Source: Pseudooctadecabacter jejudonensis
Lineage (GTDB): Bacteria; Pseudomonadota; Alphaproteobacteria; Rhodobacterales; Rhodobacteraceae
DNA: 64,000 nt
Direction of reading: 5' to 3'
Assembly (NCBI RefSeq): GCF_900172275.1
Contig: NZ_FWFT01000004.1
Span: forward strand, 124,001 to 188,000
Numbering within the stretch: the stretch's first letter is position 1; every line of letters begins with the position of its first letter. Shown in pieces: positions 9,916 to 19,365 of this stretch. The notes under the pieces are model-generated. The model saw only the letters and a list, made by a program, of their open reading frames with translations, ran no database searches and was not told the origin of the DNA. A program made the position numbers and the translations under genes.

Positions 9916-10569
9916 ATGAAATTCTTTGTCGACACCGCAGATGTAGATGCCATCGCAGAACTGAACGATCTTGGCATGGTGGACGGGGTCACAACGAACC
10001 CCTCCATCATCGCGAAATCCGGCCGCAATATCCTTGAGGTGACCAAAGAGATTTGCGACATGGTCGAGGGGCCCGTCTCCGCTGAGGTCGTGGCCACCGA
10101 AGCTGATGCCATGATCGCCGAAGGTCGCAAGCTGGCGAAGATCGCCGAAAACATCGCTGTCAAAGTGCCCCTGACCTGGGACGGCCTGAAGGCCTGCAAA
10201 GTGCTGTCGGGCGAAGGCAACATGGTGAACGTCACGCTCTGTTTCTCCGCCAATCAGGCGTTGCTGGCCGCCAAGGCCGGTGCAACATTCATCTCTCCGT
10301 TCATTGGTCGCTTGGATGACATTAACCTCGACGGGCTTGAGCTGATCGAGGATATCCGCACGGTCTACGACAACTACGGGTTTGAGACCCAGATCCTCGC
10401 GGCCTCCATCCGATCGGCCAACCATATGTCCGAATGCGCCAAAATCGGTGCGGATGTGGCCACGGCCCCACCTGCCGTGATCAAGGCGATGGCGAACCAC
10501 GTTTTGACCGACAAAGGGTTGGCCGCATTTTTGGAAGACGCCAAGAAAGCGGACATCAAGATCGTCTGA
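9916..10569 (+). CDS. fsa: Transaldolase / fructose-6-phosphate aldolase, small (TalC/FSA) type
   Basis: 217 residues, the normal length of the short transaldolase subfamily. It starts [16 protein letters not shown] and contains [13 protein letters not shown]. The Schiff-base Lys lies in [15 protein letters not shown], then [19 protein letters not shown] and SPFIGRLDD follow. These enzymes transfer or release dihydroxyacetone units in the pentose-phosphate pathway. Transaldolase and F6P-aldolase activity cannot be separated by eye. GGAG lies about ten bases before the ATG. It ends 59 bases before copy 3 of the 3' element, whose GC hairpin probably terminates it. Confidence 0.9.
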   Translation: MKFFVDTADVDAIAELNDLGMVDGVTTNPSIIAKSGRNILEVTKEICDMVEGPVSAEVVATEADAMIAEGRKLAKIAENIAVKVPLTWDGLKACKVLSGEGNMVNVTLCFSANQALLAAKAGATFISPFIGRLDDINLDGLELIEDIRTVYDNYGFETQILAASIRSANHMSECAKIGADVATAPPAVIKAMANHVLTDKGLAAFLEDAKKADIKIV

Positions 10570-10594
10570 GTTTGGGGCGCGGTCGGGCGCAATC

Positions 10595-10658
10595 GGGGCG
10601 CTGCCCCCGGCGCAAAGCGCCTCCCCCGGGATATTTTTGAAACAAAGACAGGCAGCGC
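10595..10658 (+). repeat. Dispersed 3' element, copy 3 with GC-rich hairpin (after fsa)
   Basis: A GC-rich block with a GGCGC-AAAG-CGCC hairpin is followed by GGGATATTTTTGAAACAAAG. The hairpin plus T-run looks like a terminator for the upstream transaldolase gene. The same combined structure occurs at 31724 in the other orientation. Confidence 0.65.
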
Positions 10659-10771
10659 CCACGGCCCCCCGTGCGGCGCTGCAACACTTTTTCAGCATCA
10701 GAATTTAGACTGGCAAGGTGAGGCCACCGCCTGATACACTCGTCCCCAAGATCAAGAAAATGAGTTGAGTG

Positions 10772-11479
10772 ATGAGCAGTGATCCCCTTTTGACGGACGA
10801 CGTTCGGTCCAAAATCATGTCCGATCCGCAAGCCTTGCTGGAAGATCAGGACATTATGCGTGCCCTTGTGACCGCCAACGACGACACCCGCGGCGGCAAT
10901 ATTGTCGATCTGCGCGGGATCGCGATGGACCGGCTTGAGGCCCGGCTGGACCGGCTGGAGGACACCCACCGAAACGTCATCGCCGCCGCCTATGAAAACC
11001 TGGCCGGCACAAACCAGATCCACCGCGCCATTCTGCGCATGATGGACGCCACCCGGTTTGAGCCGTTTTTGCGGGATTTGCGCGGCGAAGTGGCCGATAT
11101 TCTGCGGGTCGATGTCGTGCGGTTGATTCTTGAATCGTCCTCCTCCGATCCGGACCCCACCGTTGCCCAGCTCAGCGATATTTTGTCCGTGGCCGAACCC
11201 GGCTTTGTTCAAGACTATATCTCGATGGGTCGGTCCGCGCCCGCGCGGCAGGTCACCTTGCGGCAGGTCACCGCCGAGGACGAAGAGATTTTCGGCGAAA
11301 AGGCCCCCTATATCCGGTCCGAGGCCTGCCTGCGTCTGGACCTTGGTGTGGGGCGCTTGCCAGGCATGTTGATCCTTGGCGCCGAAGACCCCCATCAGTT
11401 CACGCCACAACAGGGGACGGATTTGCTGACGTTCTTTGCCGGTGTTCTTGAACGGTCCTTGCGCCGGTGGCTCAGCTGA
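10772..11479 (+). CDS. DUF484 family protein
   Basis: 235 residues. The early part (residues 5-35) is the family-like LLTDDVRSKIMSDPQALLED, then a coiled-coil-like segment DRLEARLDRLEDTHRNVI, and a GAF-like C-terminal half ending LLTFFAGVLERSLRRWL. DUF484 proteins are commonly found beside xerC, as here; the gene overlaps xerC at TGATG. Its biochemical role is not established. GTG at 10769 directly precedes ATG at 10772; either would give nearly the same protein. Confidence 0.88.
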   Translation: MSSDPLLTDDVRSKIMSDPQALLEDQDIMRALVTANDDTRGGNIVDLRGIAMDRLEARLDRLEDTHRNVIAAAYENLAGTNQIHRAILRMMDATRFEPFLRDLRGEVADILRVDVVRLILESSSSDPDPTVAQLSDILSVAEPGFVQDYISMGRSAPARQVTLRQVTAEDEEIFGEKAPYIRSEACLRLDLGVGRLPGMLILGAEDPHQFTPQQGTDLLTFFAGVLERSLRRWLS

Positions 11480-12393
11480 TGATCAGCGCGGCCCTGTCGG
11501 CTGCCCTGGCAGGTTGGCTCGACCATCAAAAGGCCTTGAAGGGCGCGGCTGAAAACACGCTGAAGGCCTATCAAACGGATGTGTTGGGGTTTTTGGCCTT
11601 CATGTCGGGCCATCACGGTGAGGCCCAGGGCCTCGGCCCGATCCGCACATTGACGGTCAGCGATATGCGCGCCTGGATGGCCCATGAACGCGGGCGCGGT
11701 GTTGCGGCGCGGTCACTGGCGCGCAGTCTGTCTGCGGTCAAAACCTTCTACGGATGGCTGGCAGACCGCGAAGGGTTTGACCCGTCCGCCGTTTTGTCCG
11801 CCCGCGCGCCCAAGTTTCAAAAGAAACTGCCCCGCCCGCTGGCCCCCGACGCCGCACGTGCCATGATCGACACTGTCGAAGTACAAGCGCGTGAGCCTTG
11901 GATCGCCGCCCGTGACACGGCGGTTGTCACCCTTTTGTACGGCTGCGGGCTGCGGATCTCTGAGGCGCTGTCACTGACAGGGCGCGATGTCCCGCTGCCC
12001 GCCAGCCTGCGCATTCGCGGCAAAGGCGGGAAGGAACGGCTGGTGCCGGTGCTGCCCGCGGCCCGCGCCGCTGTTGACGCCTATCTGCGCGCCTGCCCCT
12101 ATCCCCCTGCCGCTGACGCGCCGATTTTCAAGGGCACCCGCGGTGGCCCCCTTTACCCACGTGCGATCCAGTCGGTCATGGCACAGGCCCGCATGCAGCT
12201 GGGCCTGCCCGCCACGGCCACGCCCCACGCCATGCGCCACAGCTTTGCGACGCATCTGCTGAACGCAGGCGGCGATCTGCGCGCGATACAGGAGCTGTTG
12301 GGCCACGCGTCTCTCAGCACAACGCAGGCCTACACCGCCGTCGACACCGCCCGCTTGATGGAGGTCTACGACCAAGCCCACCCGCGCGCGTGA
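11479..12393 (+). CDS. xerC: XerC, tyrosine recombinase for chromosome dimer resolution
   Basis: 304 residues from the ATG that overlaps the DUF484 stop (TGATG); a GTG at 11467 would add four residues. The N-terminal SAM-like core-binding domain carries ENTLKAYQTDVLGFL and SLSAVKTFYGWL. The catalytic set is visible: Arg in GCGLRISEALSLTG, Lys in GKGGKERLVPV, HxxR in HAMRHSFATHL, His in LGHASLSTTQ and the nucleophilic Tyr in QAYTAVDTARLM. XerC with XerD resolves chromosome dimers at dif near FtsK. It could be XerD-like in name only, but the DUF484 neighbour favours XerC. Confidence 0.93.
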   Translation: MISAALSAALAGWLDHQKALKGAAENTLKAYQTDVLGFLAFMSGHHGEAQGLGPIRTLTVSDMRAWMAHERGRGVAARSLARSLSAVKTFYGWLADREGFDPSAVLSARAPKFQKKLPRPLAPDAARAMIDTVEVQAREPWIAARDTAVVTLLYGCGLRISEALSLTGRDVPLPASLRIRGKGGKERLVPVLPAARAAVDAYLRACPYPPAADAPIFKGTRGGPLYPRAIQSVMAQARMQLGLPATATPHAMRHSFATHLLNAGGDLRAIQELLGHASLSTTQAYTAVDTARLMEVYDQAHPRA

Positions 12394-12447
12394 CGCCCCA
12401 TCCCATCTGCATTGCCCCAAGCCCCCATTCCTGTCATGTAGGCGCCC

Positions 12448-13143
12448 ATGACCGCATCCCTCAAAGCCCTTTCCGTCCATTGGTTCACCGCCACAGGTGC
12501 CGTGTTTGCCATGCTCGCCATGCTCGAAGCGATCAACCGGGATTGGTCGGCGATGTTCGTCTGGCTGATCGTGGCTTTCGCCGTCGACGGGATCGATGGG
12601 CCGCTGGCCCGCAAATACGACGTGAAAACCCATGCACCACAATTTGACGGGGTGCTGCTGGACCTGATCATTGACTATCTGACCTACGTCTTCATCCCCG
12701 CCTATGCGCTCTACGCGTCTGGTCTGATGGACGGCTGGTCGGGCTGGGTCGCGATCATTGTGATCACGTTCACCTCAGCGCTTTATTTTGCCGACACACG
12801 GATGAAAACAAACGACAATTCGTTTTCCGGCTTTCCGGGGTGCTGGAACATGCTGATCCTTGTGCTCTTCGCCCTCAGCCCGCCGTGGTGGGCCTGCCTT
12901 GCCTTGGTCGCCGTTTTGTCGGCAGCGATGTTTGTGCCGGTGAAATTCATTCACCCCACACGCACAAAACGCTGGCGCCTGATTTCTCTGCCCATGGCAC
13001 TGGCATGGACAGCTTTTGCGGGCCTTGCCGCGTGGGAATCCTTCTCCCCCGATCCGTTGGTGTTCTGGGGGCTGATGGCGACGTCGGTCTACCTGCTGTT
13101 TGCAGGGGCCCTGCAGCAAGCCATGTTCGGCCCCGACGGCTAA
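12448..13143 (+). CDS. pcs: Phosphatidylcholine synthase (CDP-diacylglycerol + choline)
   Basis: 231 residues with about eight hydrophobic segments. The CDP-alcohol phosphotransferase motif is present in the wider spacing characteristic of Pcs: DG-x2-AR-x12-G-x3-D-x3-D, seen as DGPLARKYD then FDGVLLDLIID. Pcs condenses choline directly with CDP-diacylglycerol to make phosphatidylcholine in the inner membrane. It stands alone after xerC with a 54-bp gap and faces ogt. This is a typical membrane-lipid trait of alphaproteobacteria. Confidence 0.92.
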   Translation: MTASLKALSVHWFTATGAVFAMLAMLEAINRDWSAMFVWLIVAFAVDGIDGPLARKYDVKTHAPQFDGVLLDLIIDYLTYVFIPAYALYASGLMDGWSGWVAIIVITFTSALYFADTRMKTNDNSFSGFPGCWNMLILVLFALSPPWWACLALVAVLSAAMFVPVKFIHPTRTKRWRLISLPMALAWTAFAGLAAWESFSPDPLVFWGLMATSVYLLFAGALQQAMFGPDG

Positions 13144-13162
13144 CAGATCACGCGCGCCCCCC

Positions 13163-13192
13163 CCTTCATCTGACCAAAAAAACTCAAATCCC
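13163..13192 (-). repeat. Dispersed 3' element, copy 4 (after ogt)
   Basis: On the minus strand it reads GAGTTTTTTTGGTCAGATGA, five bases downstream of the ogt stop. It is nearly identical to copy 1. Confidence 0.55.
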
Positions 13193-13196
13193 TGCG

Positions 13197-13649
13197 TCAG
13201 ATCAAAAAACCGCCCGCCCCTTCATGACGCAACAGCGCCACCTTCGTCTCCACCCCGCCCTTGCCCGAAAATCCGGTCAACCCCTTGGCCCCCATGACGC
13301 GATGGCACGGGATAATGACCGGAATCGGATTGCCGCCACAGGCCACGCCAACAGCTTGGGCGGGCACGCCCAAAGTCGATGCAATAGCGCCATATGTCAC
13401 GGTCTGCCCGAACGGGATTGCAAGCATCTGCGCACAAACGGATTTTTGAAAATCCGATCCGCGCACAGCCAATGGCAAATCAAACTGGCTGAGTGTCCCT
13501 TGATCGTAAGCCCGCAATTGGGCGGCCGCCTTCTGCAACAAAGGGGTGTCGTCCGCACATGCCCCGTCCCAATCCAAACCAACGATAGCCCCGTCCGCTT
13601 CAATCAGGGTCAATGGTCCGAATTGCGTGTCTACTGTCAGCTTGGGCAT
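13197..13649 (-). CDS. ogt: Methylated-DNA--protein-cysteine methyltransferase
   Basis: 150 residues, a single-domain O6-alkylguanine-DNA alkyltransferase. The acceptor Cys is in IPVIIPCHRVMGAKG, preceded by the helix-turn-helix FGQTVTYGAIASTLGVPAQAVG and followed by GFSGKGGVETKVALL, which matches family architecture. It has no Ada N-terminal regulator domain. It removes alkyl groups from O6-guanine by suicide transfer. It lies downstream of ileS on the same strand but behind a hairpin terminator at 13661-13699, so it is probably transcribed separately. Confidence 0.94.
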   Translation of the reverse strand: MPKLTVDTQFGPLTLIEADGAIVGLDWDGACADDTPLLQKAAAQLRAYDQGTLSQFDLPLAVRGSDFQKSVCAQMLAIPFGQTVTYGAIASTLGVPAQAVGVACGGNPIPVIIPCHRVMGAKGLTGFSGKGGVETKVALLRHEGAGGFLI

Positions 13650-13660
13650 GCCGCATCCTG

Positions 13661-13699
13661 AAACAAAAATGGCTCAGGTCTCAATCCGAAACCTGAGCC
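13661..13699 (-). terminator. Terminator after ileS
   Basis: Nine-base arms GGCTCAGGT / ACCTGAGCC at 13671-13699; on the minus strand the hairpin is followed by ATTTTTGTTT. It lies between ileS and ogt. Confidence 0.8.
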
Positions 13700-13703
13700 A
13701 TCC

Positions 13704-13724
13704 CTAAAATTCTGCGAATTTTAG
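13704..13724. repeat. AAAATTC palindrome, copy 1 (abuts ileS stop)
   Basis: Arms CTAAAATTC / GAATTTTAG with a three-base spacer, directly adjacent to the ileS stop codon. One of six such AT-rich palindromes in the window. Confidence 0.6.
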
Positions 13725-16682
13725 TCAGCCGCCCGACAAGGCGGCATCGCAGCGCCCACAAACGCCGGCATGACTGTGCGTCCCCACATCGGGCAAGATT
13801 TTCCAGCAACGCTGGCACTTTTGGCCTTCGGACTTCGCGAAAACCACGCCCACGCCCGCCACATCGTCCAGGGCAAAAGCACCCTCTGGGGCTGCCCCTT
13901 CGACCAAAGTGATCTGGCTGGTGATGCACAGGTCGGCAAAGGTTTCTGGGTTGGTGATGACCGCCGCCAGCTCAGCCGACAGATAGACCGTCGGTGCGGC
14001 CTCCAGCGATGAGCCGATGACCTTCGCCGTGCGCTCCGCCTCCAACGCGCCTGTCACCACGCGGCGCACGCTGCGCACGGTCTCTGCCCGTGCTGCCAGC
14101 GCATCGTCGCGCCAGGCGGCGGGGGTGTCTGGGAAGTCCTCCAGATGCACAGACGTGTCCGCCCCATTGCGCTCCAACCAGACCTCTTCCATCGTGAACG
14201 TCAGGATCGGGGCCAGCCAGGTTGTCAGCCGCGCATAAAGCGCATCCAGCACCGTCAGCGCCGCCAACCGGCGCGGGCTGTCCCCGTCGCAGTACAAAGC
14301 ATCCTTGCGGATATCGAAATAGAACGACGACAAATCCAGCGTCGCAAACTCAAACACTGCGCGGAACACGCCCTGGAAGTCGTACTTGGCATAACCGTCG
14401 CGCACGACGCCATCCAAGACGGCCAACTTATGCAGGATCAACCGCTCCAGCTCCGGCATATCCTCTGCCGCGACGGCCTTGGCCGGATCGTAATCCGCCA
14501 GCGACCCCAACATAAACCGAACCGTGTTGCGCAACCGGCGATAGCTGTCGGCCACACCTTTCAGGATTTCATCCCCGATCCGCAGATCAACCGTATAGTC
14601 CGATTGCGCCACCCACAGCCGCAGAATATCTGCGCCGTACTGCTGCACGACCTTCTCGGGCGCCACCGTGTTGCCGATGGATTTGGACATCTTCATGCCC
14701 TTCTCATCCAGCGTGAACCCGTGGGTCAGCACCCCACGATACGGAGCCCGCCCGATGGTGCCGCAGCCCTGCAGCATGGACGAATGGAACCACCCACGGT
14801 GCTGGTCCGTGCCCTCAAGGTACAAATCGGCCAACCCATCCTCGGACCCATCCTCACGGTCCCGCAGAGTGAACGCATGGGTCGAACCGCTGTCAAACCA
14901 CACATCCAGAATGTCCATGACCTGGATCCAGTCCTCCGGATCGTATTCATTCCCAAGGAACCGCGCCTTTGCCCCTGGCTTATACCAGGCATCCGCGCCT
15001 TCCTCTTCAAACGCCTGCAAGATGCGCGCGTTCACGGCCTCATCGCGCAACAGATAATCTTCATCAGTAGGCTTCGCCCCCGCCTTCACAAAACAGGTCA
15101 GCGGCACACCCCACGCCCGTTGACGTGACAACACCCAGTCGGGCCGCGCTTCGATCATGGAATACAACCGGTTGCGTCCCTTCTGCGGGGTCCATGCGAC
15201 CAACTCATCAATCGAGCGCAGCGCTCGCTCCCGGATCGTCGTGCCATAGGTGTCTTGCCCATCGCCCACGGCCTTGTCGACAGCGGCAAACCACTGTGGC
15301 GTGTTGCGATAGATCACGGGTGCCTTGGACCGCCAGCTGTGCGGGTAGGAGTGTTTGATCTTCCCGCGCGCCAACAGCCCGCCCACCTCGGCAAGCTTGG
15401 ACATGATCGCGGCGTTGGCATCGCCCTCCCAATTCCCCTTCTTGGCCTTCTCCCGCAGGATGCGTTTGCCGCCAAAGAACGGCAGGTCCTCGCGGAAGGT
15501 GCCATCGTCCATGACGTTATATGTGATGACCTTTTCCAGCCAGCTGCCGCCATCGGGATGCGCGCCCAGATCACGGTAAAGCTCAAACTCCTCCATCCCG
15601 TGGGACGGCGCACAATGGACAAAGCCCGTGCCCTCCTCATCCGTGACAAAATCCGCCGCACGGAAATCACGCAGATCGTCCCATTCGCCATCCGCCCCGT
15701 CGGCACCGGCCAGCGGGTGTTTCAACGACAGGCCCGACAATTCATCCGCAGTGACATCACGCACCCGCGTCCACATGCCCTCGTCCAGACGCGCCTTGGT
15801 GAACACGTCAGACGCCAGCTTGTCCGCCACAAGGAACCGTTCCCCGACGGTGACCCAGCTTTCCGCCGGCGTGCCCGTGATCTCATACAGGCCATAGGAA
15901 TAGTCGGCCCCGAACACGACCGCCTTGTTGGACGGGATCGTCCAAGGCGTCGTCGTCCAGATCACGACCTTCGCGCCCTCCAGATCGCCCACTGTCGCGA
16001 CGGCGAACTTCACCCAGATCGTGAAACTCTCCTTGTCGTGGTACTCCACCTCCGCCTCAGCCAGCGCGGTCTGCTCCACCGGCGACCACATCACGGGCTT
16101 GGACCCCTGATAGAGCGTCCCCGTCATCAGGAACTTCTGAAACTCCTCAGCGATCACCCGCTCGGCATGGAAATTCATCGTCAGATACGGATCCGCCCAG
16201 TTGCCGGTGATCCCCAACCGCTTGAATTCCTCACGTTGGATGTCCACCCAGCCGCTGGCAAAATCGCGGCACTCCTGACGGAACTCCACCACATCCACGG
16301 CGTCCTTGTCCTGGCCCTTCTCGCGGTACTTTTCCTCGATCTTCCACTCAATCGGCAGCCCGTGACAATCCCAACCGGGGATATACCGCGCATCGCGCCC
16401 CATCATCTGCTGAGACCGCACCACCATATCCTTGAGGATCTTGTTCAGCGCGTGCCCGATGTGCAAATGCCCGTTGGCATAGGGCGGCCCGTCGTGCAGC
16501 GTGAACGGCGGGCGCGTCTCTGCCTTCGCCTTCTCGCGCAGCTTGCCATACACATCCATCTCCCCCCAACGGGCCAGCCATTCGGGCTCTCGTTTGGGCA
16601 GGCCCGCGCGCATCGGAAAGTCTGTGCGCGGCAGGTTCAGCGTGTCTTTATATTCGTTTGTCTCGGTCTTCTCAGCACACAT
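13725..16682 (-). CDS. ileS: Isoleucyl-tRNA synthetase
   Basis: 985 residues, class I synthetase. The HIGH signature is at residues 74-77 ([16 protein letters not shown]) and KMSKS at about 664-668. The CP1 editing domain lies between, visible in [17 protein letters not shown]. The C-terminal zinc-binding part has paired Cys in CQRCWKIL and CGRCDAAL, so this is the bacterial type. It charges tRNA-Ile and edits valine. The start is ATG at 16682, read as [19 protein letters not shown] short Ile-rich ORF with a hairpin sits 80-130 bases upstream and may regulate it. Confidence 0.98.
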   Translation of the reverse strand: MCAEKTETNEYKDTLNLPRTDFPMRAGLPKREPEWLARWGEMDVYGKLREKAKAETRPPFTLHDGPPYANGHLHIGHALNKILKDMVVRSQQMMGRDARYIPGWDCHGLPIEWKIEEKYREKGQDKDAVDVVEFRQECRDFASGWVDIQREEFKRLGITGNWADPYLTMNFHAERVIAEEFQKFLMTGTLYQGSKPVMWSPVEQTALAEAEVEYHDKESFTIWVKFAVATVGDLEGAKVVIWTTTPWTIPSNKAVVFGADYSYGLYEITGTPAESWVTVGERFLVADKLASDVFTKARLDEGMWTRVRDVTADELSGLSLKHPLAGADGADGEWDDLRDFRAADFVTDEEGTGFVHCAPSHGMEEFELYRDLGAHPDGGSWLEKVITYNVMDDGTFREDLPFFGGKRILREKAKKGNWEGDANAAIMSKLAEVGGLLARGKIKHSYPHSWRSKAPVIYRNTPQWFAAVDKAVGDGQDTYGTTIRERALRSIDELVAWTPQKGRNRLYSMIEARPDWVLSRQRAWGVPLTCFVKAGAKPTDEDYLLRDEAVNARILQAFEEEGADAWYKPGAKARFLGNEYDPEDWIQVMDILDVWFDSGSTHAFTLRDREDGSEDGLADLYLEGTDQHRGWFHSSMLQGCGTIGRAPYRGVLTHGFTLDEKGMKMSKSIGNTVAPEKVVQQYGADILRLWVAQSDYTVDLRIGDEILKGVADSYRRLRNTVRFMLGSLADYDPAKAVAAEDMPELERLILHKLAVLDGVVRDGYAKYDFQGVFRAVFEFATLDLSSFYFDIRKDALYCDGDSPRRLAALTVLDALYARLTTWLAPILTFTMEEVWLERNGADTSVHLEDFPDTPAAWRDDALAARAETVRSVRRVVTGALEAERTAKVIGSSLEAAPTVYLSAELAAVITNPETFADLCITSQITLVEGAAPEGAFALDDVAGVGVVFAKSEGQKCQRCWKILPDVGTHSHAGVCGRCDAALSGG

Positions 16683-16763
16683 CGAATGCGTCCTTTATCA
16701 TCGGTCATGTCAGGAAATAACGGCAGTGCGGATCGCTCATACACCTTTGCCCGGCGGCTGTTC

Positions 16764-16814
16764 TTACAGCGCCGGGGATGTAATTCGAATAATCTTGATC
16801 AGACGCATCATCAT
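16764..16814 (-). CDS. Putative Ile-rich leader peptide of ileS
   Basis: A 16-codon ORF reading MMMRLIKIIRITSPAL, with four isoleucines among residues 6-11 (three ATT, one ATC). ATG at 16814 lies seven bases after a TATAAC -10 hexamer, so the transcript may start at the ATG itself (leaderless). A GC hairpin spans its stop codon (CCCGGCGCTG / CAGCCGCCGGG with one bulged C). ileS starts 81 bases downstream. The layout resembles a ribosome-mediated attenuator sensing Ile-tRNA supply. There is no U-run after the hairpin, and no Shine-Dalgarno. Function is inference. Confidence 0.4.
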   Translation of the reverse strand: MMMRLIKIIRITSPAL

Positions 16815-16820
16815 GGGCGC

Positions 16821-16848
16821 GTTATACCAACAAAGTCCGCCACGACAA
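16821..16848 (-). promoter_or_regulatory. Predicted sigma70-type promoter of the ileS leader
   Basis: Minus strand: TTGTCG, 16-bp spacer, TATAAC. The predicted start coincides with the first base of the leader ORF. Confidence 0.5.
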
Positions 16849-16912
16849 CCCGTCCCCAAAACACAAAGCGTCGCCCAGCGGACCACCCTCCAATCACGAA
16901 CAACGCCCTGCT

Positions 16913-16937
16913 TCTTTGGGTCAAAAATACCTAAACG
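16913..16937 (-). repeat. Dispersed 3' element, copy 5 (downstream of ubiK)
   Basis: On the minus strand it reads AGGTATTTTTGACCCAAAGA. It lies downstream of the ubiK terminator in the orientation of ubiK. Confidence 0.55.
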
Positions 16938-16968
16938 CAAACAGCATCCACGAAACCCCAAGCCCAAG

Positions 16969-16993
16969 AAAAAGGGCCACCCACCGGCAGCCC
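16969..16993 (-). terminator. Terminator after ubiK
   Basis: On the minus strand an eight-pair hairpin (two G-U pairs) GGGCTGCC-GGTG-GGTGGCCC is followed by TTTTTC. Confidence 0.65.
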
Positions 16994-17032
16994 TTCCCAA
17001 ATCAATAAAAACGCGCGGCGCAGCCGCTCCGC

Positions 17033-17272
17033 TTACTTCCCCTCAAGCGCCTCGATCCGCGCCAAAAGGGCCGCGTTCTCTTCGCGGGCCTTTTGCGCCA
17101 TGGTGCGCACGGCCTCAAATTCTTCCCGCGTGACCAGATCACGGTCGGCCAACCAGCGATCCACCATGGACGACATCGCTGTCTGCGCCTCATCCTTGGC
17201 GCCCTGTGCGACGCCCATGGCGTTCGTCATCAACTGGGACAAATCATCAAAAACCTTGTTGCGCGTCTGCAT
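17033..17272 (-). CDS. ubiK: UbiK-type accessory factor (BMFP family)
   Basis: 79 residues, MQTRNKVFDDLSQLMTNAMG. An amphipathic N-terminal helix is followed by a C-terminal coiled coil, EEFEAVRTMAQKAREENAALLARIEALEGK cut here to EENAALLARIEALEGK at the end, the architecture of the BMFP/YqiC/UbiK family. Family members help ubiquinone biosynthesis and bind membranes. AAGGAG precedes the ATG at 17272. It is divergent from lgt with 111 bp between. The symbol is transferred by family likeness and is less certain than the family itself. Confidence 0.85.
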   Translation of the reverse strand: MQTRNKVFDDLSQLMTNAMGVAQGAKDEAQTAMSSMVDRWLADRDLVTREEFEAVRTMAQKAREENAALLARIEALEGK

Positions 17273-17383
17273 GGCACTCTCCTTCGCTAGCCCCCTATAT
17301 GGGACGCGTTGCGCGTCGGGACAACCCCGCGCGCCCGGCTGAGGGCGGTTGACATCGCCGCACCCATTGGCACTAAGGGCTGC

Positions 17384-18298
17384 ATGTTGGCCGCTGTTCC
17401 CTTCCCCGAAATCTCGCCGGTGATTTTCCAGATCACCCTGTTCGGCATGACCTTTGCCCTGCGCTGGTACGCCATGGGCTATATCGTGGGCATCCTGATC
17501 GGCTGGTGGATCGCCACCCGTGCCATCAACCGCCCCACCCTTTGGGCAAACGACACGCCTCCCCTCACCCGCGACCAGATCGAAGACCTGCTCACTTGGG
17601 TCATCGTCGGCGTCATCGCGGGCGGGCGGTTCGGCTACGTGCTGTTTTACGGCGACGGGCAGTTTGCCGACGATCCCATGGGCGTGTTTCGCATCTGGGA
17701 CGGGGGCATGTCGTTTCATGGCGGGTTCATCGGTGTTTGCGTCGCTGTCATCGCCTGTTCCTATCGCTACGGCGCGGCCCTGGGCGATGTGGCCAACATT
17801 CTGGCACTGACTGCGACACCGGCCATTTTTCTGGTCCGCATTGCCAATTTCATCAACGCAGAGCTCTTCGGCCGCGCCACCGACGTCCCCTGGGCCGTCA
17901 CCTTCCCGCAAATGTGCGTCGATCCGGCCCGCCAGCTGTGCCAAACGGCGGGGGAGTGGTTCTACACCGGCGCCGAAGTGCCCCGCCACCCCAGCCAACT
18001 CTATGAGGCCCTGCTGGAGGGCCTGATCCTCGGTGCCATTATCCTCACCCTCGCCTTTACCCGCGGTTGGCTCAAACGTCGCTGGTCATTGGTGGCTGTC
18101 TTCCTTGTGGGCTACGGGGCGGCCCGTTTTGCCGTGGAATTTGTCCGCCAGCCGGATCAACAGTTCCAATCGCCCGACAATCCCATCGGCTGGGCCTATG
18201 ATTTTGGCACATGGGGCCTCACCCAAGGTCAGGCGCTGTCGATCCCGATGATCCTTGCCGGTCTGGTGCTGATCGTGCTGACCCGCCGCCGCACATGA
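17384..18298 (+). CDS. lgt: Prolipoprotein diacylglyceryl transferase
   Basis: 304 residues with about seven membrane helices. ATG at 17384 (MLAAVPFPEISPVIFQI) is preceded by AAGGG; longer frames lack similarity. The family motifs are visible: ALRWYAMGYIVGIL, GGRFGYVLFY, MSFHGGFIG with the essential His, RIANFINAELFGR, and HPSQLYEALLEG. Lgt moves diacylglycerol from phosphatidylglycerol to the lipobox Cys of prolipoproteins in the inner membrane. Its stop overlaps the next start by four bases (ATGA), beginning an lgt-midA-pgeF operon. Confidence 0.97.
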   Translation: MLAAVPFPEISPVIFQITLFGMTFALRWYAMGYIVGILIGWWIATRAINRPTLWANDTPPLTRDQIEDLLTWVIVGVIAGGRFGYVLFYGDGQFADDPMGVFRIWDGGMSFHGGFIGVCVAVIACSYRYGAALGDVANILALTATPAIFLVRIANFINAELFGRATDVPWAVTFPQMCVDPARQLCQTAGEWFYTGAEVPRHPSQLYEALLEGLILGAIILTLAFTRGWLKRRWSLVAVFLVGYGAARFAVEFVRQPDQQFQSPDNPIGWAYDFGTWGLTQGQALSIPMILAGLVLIVLTRRRT

Positions 18299-19365
18299 CC
18301 GCCCTGCGCGACCACATCGCGGCCCGCATCGCAGCCCAGGGCCCGCTGACCATCGCCGACTACATGGCCGAGGCCTTGCTGCATCCCACCCACGGCTACT
18401 ACACCACCCGTGATCCGCTGGGCCGTGATGGCGATTTCACCACCGCGCCCGAGATCAGCCAGATGTTCGGCGAACTGATCGGCCTCACGCTGGCGCAAAG
18501 CTGGCTGAATCAGGGCGCGCCTGCTCCCTTCACACTGGCCGAATTGGGCCCCGGCCGTGGCACCCTGATGGCCGATATCCTGCGGGCAACGGCTGGGGTC
18601 CCCGGCTTTGTGGCCGCGGCTCAGGTCCATCTCGTCGAAGCCTCCCCCACCTTGCGCGCCGAACAGGCCAAACGCCTGGCCCAGGCCACCTGGGACGACG
18701 ACATCACCACCCTGCCAGAAGCCCCGCTGTTTCTGGTCGCCAACGAATTCTTTGACGCGCTGCCCATCCGCCAGTTTCAACGCGACGACGGCGGCTGGCG
18801 CGAAATTCAGGTCGGGGGTGGGGCCGCAGGCGCCGGTCCTGACCTCATCCTTGGCCTGTCCGCGCCCGCGCCCCTCGCCCTGCTGGACCACCGGCTGGAC
18901 GACACCCAGCCAGGCGATATCGTCGAACAGTGCCCCGCCCTGCCCGCCATCACACAAACCATCTCAGCGCGGATCGCGGATCACGGCGGCGCGGCGCTCA
19001 TCATCGACTACGGCGACTGGCGGTCGCTGGGCGACACATTGCAGGCCGTGCAGAACCATACACCCGTCAACCTCTTGGCTGACCCCGGATCAGCCGACCT
19101 CACAGCCCATGTGGATTTTGAGGCGATCGCCCAAAACACAGCCCCCGCCGCATACAGCCGCCTGACACCACAGGGCGTGTTTCTGGAACGCCTTGGCATC
19201 ACCCAGCGCGCGCAATCCTTGGCACAAAGCCTCAGCGGTCCGGCGCTTGATGCGCATGTCGCCGCCCACCGCCGCTTGACCCACCCGTCAGAAATGGGTT
19301 CCCTGTTCAAGGTGCTGGGGATCTATCCCGCAGGCCAAACACCTCCACCGGGGCTCGACCCATGA
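18295..19365 (+). CDS. MidA/NDUFAF7-type SAM-dependent methyltransferase
   Basis: 356 residues. It starts MTALRDHIAARIAAQGPLTIADYM and contains the family blocks HPTHGYYTTRDPLGRDGDFTT cut to GDFTTAPEISQMFGELIG, the SAM-binding LAELGPGRGTLMADILRA, VANEFFDALPIRQF and IIDYGD. Its mitochondrial counterpart methylates an arginine of a complex I subunit during assembly; the bacterial substrate is not known from sequence. It overlaps lgt by four bases and pgeF by four bases, so translation is probably coupled. Confidence 0.9.
   Translation: MTALRDHIAARIAAQGPLTIADYMAEALLHPTHGYYTTRDPLGRDGDFTTAPEISQMFGELIGLTLAQSWLNQGAPAPFTLAELGPGRGTLMADILRATAGVPGFVAAAQVHLVEASPTLRAEQAKRLAQATWDDDITTLPEAPLFLVANEFFDALPIRQFQRDDGGWREIQVGGGAAGAGPDLILGLSAPAPLALLDHRLDDTQPGDIVEQCPALPAITQTISARIADHGGAALIIDYGDWRSLGDTLQAVQNHTPVNLLADPGSADLTAHVDFEAIAQNTAPAAYSRLTPQGVFLERLGITQRAQSLAQSLSGPALDAHVAAHRRLTHPSEMGSLFKVLGIYPAGQTPPPGLDP

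Larger units (their letters stand above)
16683..17032. other. 350-bp intergenic region upstream of ileS
   Basis: It holds the ubiK terminator, copy 5 of the 3' element, a predicted minus-strand promoter, the Ile-rich leader ORF and its hairpin, and 81 bases of further ileS leader. No longer gene is supported in it. Confidence 0.6.
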
